Part shown: positions 1 to 5,393 of the stretch, piece after piece
Position numbering within the stretch: position 1 is the stretch's first letter
How the letters are laid out: every line of letters starts with the position of its first letter
Assembly: GCA_013140935.1 (NCBI GenBank)
Contig: JABFSD010001004.1
Coordinates: forward strand, 1-5,393
DNA: 5,393 nucleotides
Reading direction: 5' to 3'
Source of the DNA: Acidobacteriota bacterium
Lineage (GTDB): Bacteria > Acidobacteriota > Blastocatellia > RBC074
Translations under genes and position numbers: made by a program
The notes under the pieces: generated by a model
Told to the model about the DNA's origin: nothing
Database searches by the model: none
The model's input: only the letters and a program-made list of their open reading frames with translations

Positions 1-165
1 CGTCTGGCCTTTCGGCGCGCAGATGACGGTGTAAAGCTTCACGCCGTCACGCATCGGAATCATTTGTTCGCTGGCTTCAAATTCGAAGGGTGCAGCTTGC
101 GGCGCTTGTGCATAAGCCGCAAACGTGAAAGCCAACACTAACAACAGACCAAAGATTTTCTTCAT
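1..165 (-). CDS. Secreted CocE/NonD-type (peptidase S15-like) hydrolase, N-terminal fragment
   Basis: This is the first 55 codons of a gene that runs off the left edge, starting at an ATG whose complement is at 163-165. Residues 1-19 form a Sec signal peptide: lysines at 2-3, a hydrophobic core (IFGLLLVLAFTFA), and an A-Y-A cleavage site just before Q20. After a short alanine/proline-rich linker comes MIPMRDGVKLYTVICAPKG (residues 35-53). This resembles the opening beta strands of the CocE/NonD alpha/beta hydrolases, a family of serine esterases, acylases and X-Pro dipeptidyl-peptidase-like enzymes. The catalytic Ser-Asp-His residues would lie outside the window, so activity and substrate cannot be assessed. 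The mature protein should act in the periplasm or outside the cell. There is no convincing Shine-Dalgarno; the bases before the ATG are pyrimidine-rich, and a T7 run belonging to a hairpin ends 12 nt upstream. Family assignment rests on a short stretch and is moderately secure. Confidence 0.7.
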   Translation of the reverse strand, partial: MKKIFGLLLVLAFTFAAYAQAPQAAPFEFEASEQMIPMRDGVKLYTVICAPKGQT

Positions 166-177
166 AAGGATTGGACG

Positions 178-207
178 AAAAAAACGTAGCGCAGACTTCA
201 GTCTGCG
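178..207 (-). terminator. Possible rho-independent terminator (hairpin plus T7)
   Basis: On the minus strand the palindrome at 190-207 can form a 7-bp stem (CGCAGAC/GTCTGCG) with a TGAA loop. It is followed after a few bases by seven consecutive T residues at 178-184. That is the layout of an intrinsic terminator and would end transcripts of the propeller gene. The stem is one member of a palindrome family, so the terminator role is inferred. It sits unusually close to the hydrolase start, leaving 12 nt between the T run and the ATG. Confidence 0.4.
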
Positions 208-298
208 ACCGTAACGCGGACTTTAGTCCGCGTGTCATCACAACACTGCGCGGACTAAAGTCCACACAACGGGTCGCAGACTGAAGTCTGCGCCACGT
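184..298. repeat. Four REP-like palindromes nested as a large inverted repeat
   Basis: The intergenic stretch between the propeller and hydrolase genes holds four 18-nt palindromic units. They lie at 190-207 (cgcagacttcagtctgcg), 215-232 (cgcggactttagtccgcg), 249-266 (cgcggactaaagtccaca, with one degraded arm) and 275-292 (cgcagactgaagtctgcg). Each has 8-nt arms around a 2-nt centre. The order is A-B-B'-A', so the set is itself symmetrical: 184-210 matches the reverse complement of 272-298 at 26 of 27 positions, and the inner pair shares a 15-nt match. The whole stretch could fold as one long hairpin with its loop near 233-248, or as four small ones. Small palindromes in mirrored pairs are typical of REP/BIME elements mobilised by RAYT (Y1 tyrosine) transposases. 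No such transposase is in the window, so mobility is inferred. Confidence 0.85.
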
Positions 299-302
299 CG
301 GT

Positions 303-1376
303 TTATTTCACACGTTTCAACTTAACGATGCGGCCTTGCAGCATCCATTCTTCGATATAAAGGTTGCCCTTGTTATCCCAGGTGATGCCGTGCGGCGAAG
401 CAAACTTGCCCTCTGACCATTGGTCGGGCGTGAACTTGTTGCTCGCGCGCATTTTCGTATCCATCTGATCGCCCAATTGCGCGACCAGATTGTTGTCTTT
501 GTCGAGAATCGTCACGCGGCCTGACAGATCGCCGATGACTAAATCAGTCCCGCGAATGTGCAACGCGGCGGGCAAGCGCAACAAACCGCTATCTTTGCCG
601 TCGAGCGTTTTGACGTGTTTGCCTTCGAGCGTGAACCATTGCAAACGGCTCAACGCGCGGTCGGTCGCCAGCACCAACGGTTGCGCCCCGCGCGTATCCA
701 CGATGACCGCATGCGGCGTATTGAATTTGCCATCCGGTCTTTCGCCTTGCGCGACTTTGCCGCCCCACGAATTTTGATATTCGCCCTTCGCGTTAAAACG
801 ATGAATGAAGTTTTGTCCGTAACCATCGGTCACATAAAAACTGCCGTCGGGCGCAACGGCAATGCCGGTCGGTTTGAATTGATCTTTGCTTTGATAGACG
901 CCCGATTTTTCAGGCAAGCCCTGCCGCCAGATGATCTCGCCAGTCAGCGTAATCTTGGCGAATTCTTTGCGCGCGAGATTGGTCAGATAAATGAATTCCT
1001 GGCCGCCTTCCTTACGCAATTGCATACCGTGCGTGCCGGTGCCGTCCGCCGAAGCATTCCATTCCTTGCCGAACGAACGCAGGTATTTGCCGCTCTCGTT
1101 AAACACCATAATGGCGTTGTCGGTGTCGGTGTTGAGATAGACGTTGTTCTTGCTGTCTACCTGAATGCCGCCGTGCGTCGAGCCGTATTTCATGCCTTCG
1201 GGCAGCTTGCCCCAGCCGCGCACCCATTCATATTTGTGATTTCCCGCACCCATCAGGATGGGCGCGTTGGCTTGGCGCGTGCTTGCGAATAATGAGGACG
1301 GTGCAAGCGTCGAAGCCGCAAGGCCGCTGCCCAAGCCCATCAGCAGGCGACGGCGTGTAAGGTTCATTTCAGTCAT
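303..1376 (-). CDS. Tat-exported six-bladed NHL-type beta-propeller protein
   Basis: A 357-residue protein. The start at 1376 is chosen because a GGGAGA Shine-Dalgarno lies 9 nt upstream and because the signal peptide begins there; an in-frame ATG at 1367 (MNLTRRR) is the alternative. Residues 8-31 form a twin-arginine signal (RRRLLMG, then a hydrophobic core), implying export in a folded state. The rest reads as six propeller blades, roughly at 66-103, 114-151, 168-206, 220-257, 266-301 and 325-355. NHL-like units are clear at GIAVAPDGSFYVTDG (171-185) and ITWDNKGNLYIEEW (331-344). Histidines recur at matching inner-strand places: H68 (THGG), H116 (THGM), H222 (PHAV), H273 and H329 (PHGI). 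This recalls the metal-holding histidines of the peptidyl-alpha-hydroxyglycine amidating lyase propeller, but catalysis is not shown; NHL proteins may equally be binding or scaffold proteins. It follows the endonuclease gene by 46 nt and may share its transcript, although its product points to envelope function rather than restriction. Confidence 0.85.
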   Translation of the reverse strand: MTEMNLTRRRLLMGLGSGLAASTLAPSSLFASTRQANAPILMGAGNHKYEWVRGWGKLPEGMKYGSTHGGIQVDSKNNVYLNTDTDNAIMVFNESGKYLRSFGKEWNASADGTGTHGMQLRKEGGQEFIYLTNLARKEFAKITLTGEIIWRQGLPEKSGVYQSKDQFKPTGIAVAPDGSFYVTDGYGQNFIHRFNAKGEYQNSWGGKVAQGERPDGKFNTPHAVIVDTRGAQPLVLATDRALSRLQWFTLEGKHVKTLDGKDSGLLRLPAALHIRGTDLVIGDLSGRVTILDKDNNLVAQLGDQMDTKMRASNKFTPDQWSEGKFASPHGITWDNKGNLYIEEWMLQGRIVKLKRVK

Positions 1377-1384
1377 TGTGGTTG

Positions 1385-1390
1385 TCTCCC
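1385..1390 (-). promoter_or_regulatory. Shine-Dalgarno of the propeller gene
   Basis: The minus strand reads GGGAGA here, with the core GGAG ending 9 nt before the ATG at 1376. This is the strongest ribosome binding site in the window. It decides the propeller start in favour of the Tat signal peptide and against a longer reading frame beginning at 1490. It lies in the 46-nt gap after the endonuclease stop, where I see no clear promoter. Confidence 0.75.
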
Positions 1391-1422
1391 AGAAGTTTAG
1401 TGGAAAGTGAATCCGACGCTTG

Positions 1423-2088
1423 TCATAACTCGTCGGGCTTTTGTAACCAGAAATTACGCACTTGCTCGAAGCGCGAAATCCGTTCGCCAATTTTGACGAT
1501 TTCTTTCGGATAGAACTCCAGCAGTGCGTTGCAAAATTCGATCATCCAGCGTTTGCGTGAATAGCCTTGATTGATGGTGACGTGGTTGGCGTTGGCGATC
1601 TGAATTTGTCCCCAACCCAAAGCGCCAATAGTTAAACAGTCCCACCCGAGAAACTCAATTGGTACAAACGTAACCTCAGAAACGTCTATCCGCATGCCTT
1701 GCACTGTGTAACCGACTAACAACACCGTGAAGTAATTGGCATCGTCTTCATAAAAACGCGCCAGACGCTCGACCGAAGTCAGGTTCGGCATGTTGAATTT
1801 GGTATCTGTGCGATGTGTTTTTACATCTACCACGTAATACAACCCGTCGCGGTCTTTGAAAGCCAGATCAGCCATTGCCCGTCGCGCGAAGCTGGCGGAG
1901 TACTCGCCGCAATGCTCGCCCAGCAGTTGAGCGAACGAAGCCGAAATAATGTTTTCAATCGCATCGCCTGCGGCACGCGGGCTTTGCGCTGTATAGCCGG
2001 AAAGAAAATCTTCGCTCTGATTGAGCAAGTCGCGGACACGCGCCTGCACCTGCAAATATTCGGTTGTCTGGAAGAGGCTGCTTTTCAT
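1423..2088 (-). CDS. Type II restriction endonuclease, PD-(D/E)XK fold, EcoRV-like core
   Basis: A 221-residue protein starting at 2088, where its ATG overlaps the methyltransferase stop in an ATGA. A longer in-frame start at 2178 would lie deep inside the methyltransferase gene and is less likely. The catalytic core is visible: D74 in MADLAF, then a beta hairpin, then D88 and K90 in YVVDVKTH (85-92). That gives the D-x(13)-D-x-K pattern of PD-(D/E)XK nucleases. The following stretch, TDTKFNMPNLTSVERL (94-109), resembles the region after DIKTT in EcoRV, where the chain continues into a KFTLGGYTS segment. E45 in an N-terminal helix may be a further acidic ligand, as in EcoRV. The rest (WDCLTIGALGWGQIQIANA, 149-167) is a conserved-looking block without a motif I can name. 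It should cut unmodified DNA in the cytoplasm, using Mg2+. The recognition site and cut position cannot be deduced, and a close named relative was not recalled with certainty. Confidence 0.82.
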   Translation of the reverse strand: MKSSLFQTTEYLQVQARVRDLLNQSEDFLSGYTAQSPRAAGDAIENIISASFAQLLGEHCGEYSASFARRAMADLAFKDRDGLYYVVDVKTHRTDTKFNMPNLTSVERLARFYEDDANYFTVLLVGYTVQGMRIDVSEVTFVPIEFLGWDCLTIGALGWGQIQIANANHVTINQGYSRKRWMIEFCNALLEFYPKEIVKIGERISRFEQVRNFWLQKPDEL

Positions 2089-3080
2089 GTGCTTGGCTCG
2101 AATAGTTGTGATTGATGATTCGCCGCCGCGCCCGCTGGTTTTTTTACGTCCTGAAAAGCTAGCGTATTTCGCTCCCAAAAATGCCCGCCAGAATAACCTT
2201 GAATGGCTGGCTCCGACTCAGCCATCTCCAACCGTTTTTCTGCGTAAAGACAATAAAGCTCTTCGCGTTCGATGGCGATAAATTGCCGCCCCAATTTTTT
2301 CGCCACCACTGCCGTCGTGCCTGAGCCTGCGAACGGGTCAAGCACTACGTCGCCGGGCTGCGAACTTGCGAGCATCAGCTTGGCAATCAGCTTCTCAGGC
2401 TTTTGCGTCGGGTGGTCGGTGTTTTCAGGCATTGACCAAAAGGGAACGGAAATATCCGTCCACAAGTTTGACGGATGCGTAACGCGAAAGCCGCCGTCGG
2501 CTACTTCCTGCCAGTCTTTCGGCTTGCCGTCGGAGTCGCGGTAAGGCGCGATGACACGACGCTTTTGCTTCACAGCTTCGACATTGAAAAAATAGTCTTC
2601 ATTACGCACACAGAACCAGATGTCTTCAGAACAGTTCTTCCAGTTGCGCAACGCACCGCGTCCTTTCTCGCGTTCCCAGGTGATGCGGTTTTTGATGATG
2701 AAATGATTTTCCAAAGCGCGCTGCACCGCGCCCGAAGACCGCCATTCGCTGCACACATATACCGACGCCGCAGGCTTCAGCAGCGGTACGATCAACGCCA
2801 GCCATTCGTTGACCCAGCTTTCATATTCCGCCCACGCTTGTTGCGAGAACGTAGAGTCATTGTAAGTTTTGGTCAGGTTGTAAGGCGGATCAACGATCAG
2901 CAAGTCAACTGACGTCGCAAGCAACAAAGGCAACACCGCCAACGCATCGCCGTGAATCGTGCGTCCGACGCAATCCGCCAATAACGCCGGACGCTTGATC
3001 ACTTGAATCCGTTTGCGCAATTGCTTGAGGTCGCTCTCAGTTAAGGTGAGCGTTCGATTACGAGGTGCTCGTGAATTCAT
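2085..3080 (-). CDS. Type II DNA methyltransferase, beta class (probably N6-adenine)
   Basis: A 331-residue protein with the motif order of beta-class amino-methyltransferases. The catalytic motif IV DPPYN is near the front (64-68), preceded by HGDAL (43-47). A target-recognition region follows in the middle (roughly 110-215). Then come the DHPTQKP motif (222-228) and the S-adenosylmethionine-binding motif I, DPFAGSGT (248-255), followed by AIERE (269-273). DPPY in this class usually means adenine N6 methylation; N4-cytosine enzymes more often carry SPPY. It should modify the site cut by the endonuclease encoded immediately downstream, with which it shares a 4-nt ATGA overlap suggesting translational coupling. 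The start at 3080 lies 3 nt after the transporter stop, in the same frame, and has no clear Shine-Dalgarno, so translation may depend on reinitiation. No controller (C) protein gene accompanies the pair. All core motifs are intact. Confidence 0.93.
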   Translation of the reverse strand: MNSRAPRNRTLTLTESDLKQLRKRIQVIKRPALLADCVGRTIHGDALAVLPLLLATSVDLLIVDPPYNLTKTYNDSTFSQQAWAEYESWVNEWLALIVPLLKPAASVYVCSEWRSSGAVQRALENHFIIKNRITWEREKGRGALRNWKNCSEDIWFCVRNEDYFFNVEAVKQKRRVIAPYRDSDGKPKDWQEVADGGFRVTHPSNLWTDISVPFWSMPENTDHPTQKPEKLIAKLMLASSQPGDVVLDPFAGSGTTAVVAKKLGRQFIAIEREELYCLYAEKRLEMAESEPAIQGYSGGHFWERNTLAFQDVKKPAGAAANHQSQLFEPST

Positions 3081-3083
3081 TGT

Positions 3084-5393
3084 TTATGCAGATCGTTTTC
3101 GGGCGACAGAAAATAAGAAATACGCCAGTCCCGCAAAGATCATCAACGCGAACACATTCGCCCATTCGCCTGAAGCCAGCGCCGTGTGTCCGCCGATGCC
3201 GAGTTTTTCTTCGCTGCCCATCGCTACGCGCCCGCCAGCCACGAGCAGCCCGCCGATAGAACCGCCTGCGATCAAGCCAGAACTGAGCAGCACGCCTTTG
3301 CCGGTTTCTTCTTCGGCCAGCGTTGCGTCCTGATGGCCTGCTTTGCGCGAGAGTTTTTCGACGAGCGAACGAACCAGTCCGCCCGCGCAGATTGTCGCCG
3401 ATGTAGAGATCGGCAAATAGATTCCCACCGCGACCGGCAGTGCGTGTACGCCGATGATTTCCAACATCAGCGAAATCAGTGCGCCGATGATAATCAATGA
3501 CCACGGCAGTTTTTGCGTAAGCACGCCGTCAACCAGCACGCCCATCAACGCGGCTTTCGGCGCGTCGAGTTTGCCGGTCATTTCTTCAATCGAGTACTTC
3601 GGCGAACCGTTCGCGTCAACCAGTAGCGTGAATTCGCGCGAACCTTCTTTGACGTTGACACGCTCATACATCTGATCGTCCATGCCGCGCGACTGTCCGG
3701 TCTTCTTGACGGATGCGCTTTCAGTAAACGTCTTGCCTGCGAGTTCAGCCGGAATCGTCGCCGTAACCATTTGGCGGATGCCGCCGACGCCGGGATTGAC
3801 GAGGTAATGCAACTTGCCGTCGTCGCCGACGAGGTATTTGCCCGCTTGAATGCGCGTGCGGCCTTCGTCAACTGAAACTTCGATTGGGAATTGCGCGACG
3901 CGATAGCTCTTGCCATCTTCGGTTTTCGGCGAATCGGTATAAGCGGCTTTGAGGTTCTCAGCCGGTACGGTGTAAGTCGGATAGTTGACCGGCAGCAAGT
4001 TGATGGCTGAACGATTGAGGAAGTCGAGTGTCCAGCCGATGACGAGCGCCGAAGTAAGCGCGCCTACGAGCAGGCCGAGTTGCTGCCACTTCGGCGTAGC
4101 GCCTACGAGATAGCCGGTCTTCAAATCCTGTGATGTATTGCCTGCGTTCGCGGCGGCAACGCACACGATTGCGCCGACAGTTAAAGCGATGACGCGATCC
4201 GCCGGAGACGTTTTGCCAAGAAATAAAAACAGCAACGACGTGAACAACAGCGTCGCAATCGTCATCCCTGAAATCGGGTTTGACGTAGAACCGATTTGTC
4301 CGCAGATGCGCGAAGACACCGTCACGAAAAACGCGCCGAAGATCAAAATCATCAGCGCGGAAATCAGGTTCACTTCGTACTTGGGAATCAACACGATGGC
4401 GAGCAACAAGACGAAGATGCCGCCGACTGCATAAGGAATCGGCAGGTCGCGTTCGGTGCGCAGCGCGCTGGCGACGCTGCCGCCCGTGAAATCTTTGAGT
4501 CCGGCTTTGAAGGCTTGCACGATGGTGGGCAGCGAACGAATCAAACTGATGATACCGCCCATCGCCACTGCGCCCGCCGCGATGTAACGCACATAACGAT
4601 CAAACACGAGGCTGGCCGACATATTCGCAATCAGTTCGCCGGGCGGCGCGGGAAAGATATTCGTCGTCAGACCTGAACCGAAAAACTTCACCATCGGAAC
4701 CAAAATCAACGCGGAGATGATGCCGCCGCCGAGCATGTATGAACCTACGCGCGGGCCGATGATGTAACCGACACCCAACAGTTCGGGCGAAATTTCAGCC
4801 GCGACGCGCGCGCCTTGATAGCCGGTCAATACCTTCGCCGGAATCTCTTTCCAGAATTTGAAACCGGACATGAGGAACTTGAAAACGAGACCTACGCCAA
4901 AGCCGAGAAAAACGGTTTTGGCGTCCGAGCCGCCCTTTTCGCCTACGACTAACACTTCGGCACAGGCCGTGCCTTCGGGATAAGGCAGCGTGCCGTGTTC
5001 TTTCACGATCAACGAACGCCGCAAGGGAATCATCAGCAATACGCCGAGCAAACCGCCTGCGGCGGCAATCAATGAAGTGCGCGTGATGTCTATGTCCAAA
5101 CCGAGAATCAACAATGCGGGAATCGTGAAGACGATGCCGGCGGCGATGGATTCGGCGGCTGAACCAGTGGTTTGTACGATGTTGTTTTCGAGAATCGAAG
5201 CCTTGCCGAAAGCGCGCAAGACGGTGATGGCGAGTACGGCAATGGGGATCGAAGCGCTCACCGTGAGGCCGACTTTCAAGCCGAGATAAACCGTCGAAGC
5301 GCCGAAGATGATGCCGAACAGCGCGCCCAAAATAACAGCGCGCGGCGTGAATTCGGGTAGCAACGTAGACGCGGAAACATACGGCGTGAACTG
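3084..5393 (-). CDS. OPT-family oligopeptide transporter, 5' end outside the window
   Basis: 769 residues are visible; the reading frame is open to the right edge and no proper start is seen. A TTG at 5361-5363 is an internal leucine, since the residues before it (FTPYVSAST) continue the conserved OPT N-terminus. About 16 hydrophobic segments are present. Family hallmarks, numbered from the first visible residue, are [12 protein letters not shown] (12-23), [13 protein letters not shown] (136-148), [14 protein letters not shown] (365-378) and [17 protein letters not shown] (416-432). OPT proteins are proton-coupled inner-membrane importers of small peptides or metal chelates; the substrates of bacterial members are mostly unknown. 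Between two membrane segments, residues about 468-612 form a hydrophilic insert containing [15 protein letters not shown]. After it the membrane part resumes at the conserved APKAALM...[10 protein letters not shown]. The protein ends in a short basic tail (ARKRSA). It is the first gene of the visible cluster and its stop is 3 nt from the methyltransferase start. Confidence 0.93.
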   Translation of the reverse strand, partial: QFTPYVSASTLLPEFTPRAVILGALFGIIFGASTVYLGLKVGLTVSASIPIAVLAITVLRAFGKASILENNIVQTTGSAAESIAAGIVFTIPALLILGLDIDITRTSLIAAAGGLLGVLLMIPLRRSLIVKEHGTLPYPEGTACAEVLVVGEKGGSDAKTVFLGFGVGLVFKFLMSGFKFWKEIPAKVLTGYQGARVAAEISPELLGVGYIIGPRVGSYMLGGGIISALILVPMVKFFGSGLTTNIFPAPPGELIANMSASLVFDRYVRYIAAGAVAMGGIISLIRSLPTIVQAFKAGLKDFTGGSVASALRTERDLPIPYAVGGIFVLLLAIVLIPKYEVNLISALMILIFGAFFVTVSSRICGQIGSTSNPISGMTIATLLFTSLLFLFLGKTSPADRVIALTVGAIVCVAAANAGNTSQDLKTGYLVGATPKWQQLGLLVGALTSALVIGWTLDFLNRSAINLLPVNYPTYTVPAENLKAAYTDSPKTEDGKSYRVAQFPIEVSVDEGRTRIQAGKYLVGDDGKLHYLVNPGVGGIRQMVTATIPAELAGKTFTESASVKKTGQSRGMDDQMYERVNVKEGSREFTLLVDANGSPKYSIEEMTGKLDAPKAALMGVLVDGVLTQKLPWSLIIIGALISLMLEIIGVHALPVAVGIYLPISTSATICAGGLVRSLVEKLSRKAGHQDATLAEEETGKGVLLSSGLIAGGSIGGLLVAGGRVAMGSEEKLGIGGHTALASGEWANVFALMIFAGLAYFLFSVARKRSA

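Noticed and set aside
184..298. Reading the palindrome cluster as a CRISPR array
   Set aside because: The units are palindromes in mirrored order with spacers of 7 to 16 nt, not direct repeats with uniform spacers of about 30 nt, and no cas genes are present.
558..1292. Long plus-strand reading frame (244 codons) opposite the propeller gene
   Set aside because: It lies wholly antisense to a gene with a clear Tat signal and blade repeats. Its translation is rich in Arg, Ala, Gln and Phe without any recognisable motif, as expected from the complement of a GC-rich gene.
1377..1490. Upstream extension of the propeller gene to an ATG at 1490
   Set aside because: It would add 38 residues before the Tat signal, bury the signal peptide inside the protein, overlap the endonuclease gene by 68 nt, and ignore the good Shine-Dalgarno at 1385-1390.
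2089..2178. Upstream extension of the endonuclease to an ATG at 2178
   Set aside because: The added 30 residues are encoded within the methyltransferase C-terminus and are basic and Ser/Gly-rich. The ATGA overlap at 2085-2088 is the standard coupled start.
2475..2912. Plus-strand reading frame (145 codons) opposite the methyltransferase gene
   Set aside because: It covers the complement of the DPPY and target-recognition regions of a fully intact methyltransferase and has no domain signature of its own. It is treated as a shadow frame.
3073..3078. GAATTC next to the methyltransferase start as a possible self-regulatory target of the system
   Set aside because: The specificity of the system is unknown, and GAATTC also occurs elsewhere in the window (for example at 960-965 and 5349-5354), so its position here is most simply chance.
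3058..3504. Minus-strand reading frame (148 codons) overlapping the transporter 3' end
   Set aside because: It is an alternative frame of the transporter gene, with an Arg-rich translation lacking motifs. The OPT frame is clearly the real one.

Overview
The window is a tightly packed, single-direction block. Every gene I can support lies on the minus strand, so transcription runs from the right edge to the left. The order is: an OPT-family membrane transporter (cut by the right edge), a type II restriction-modification pair (beta-class DNA methyltransferase, then a PD-(D/E)XK endonuclease), a Tat-exported six-bladed NHL-type beta-propeller protein, a short repeat-filled intergenic region, and the first 55 codons of a secreted CocE/NonD-type hydrolase (cut by the left edge). 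No rRNA, tRNA, CRISPR array, integrase or transposase is visible.

The organism looks like a free-living, moderately GC-rich Gram-negative bacterium. Three things make Acidobacteriota (for example Blastocatellia-like lineages) a reasonable guess: the long OPT transporter with an internal soluble insert, the abundance of exported proteins, and small palindromes of the cgcggact/agtccgcg and cgcagact/agtctgcg type, which I associate with that phylum. This is pattern memory, not a database result, and the assignment is tentative.

The junctions are very tight. The transporter stop and the methyltransferase start are 3 nt apart and in the same reading frame. The methyltransferase and endonuclease overlap by 4 nt in an ATGA. 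The endonuclease and propeller genes are 46 nt apart, with a good Shine-Dalgarno before the propeller. Only the 137-nt gap before the hydrolase could readily hold a transcription boundary, and it contains four 18-nt palindromes nested as a large inverted repeat, the last followed by seven T residues on the minus strand.

Functionally, the two middle genes should act together: the methyltransferase protects a DNA site that the endonuclease cuts when unmodified. The recognition site cannot be read from the sequence. The transporter, propeller protein and hydrolase fit a general nutrient uptake or extracytoplasmic metabolism background. The restriction-modification pair looks like an acquired insert within or beside that background, but no mobile element borders are visible. 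I found no clear evidence of a wholly new system. The most notable items are the nested palindrome cluster, the gene-junction architecture, the EcoRV-like catalytic core of the endonuclease, and the soluble insert in the transporter.
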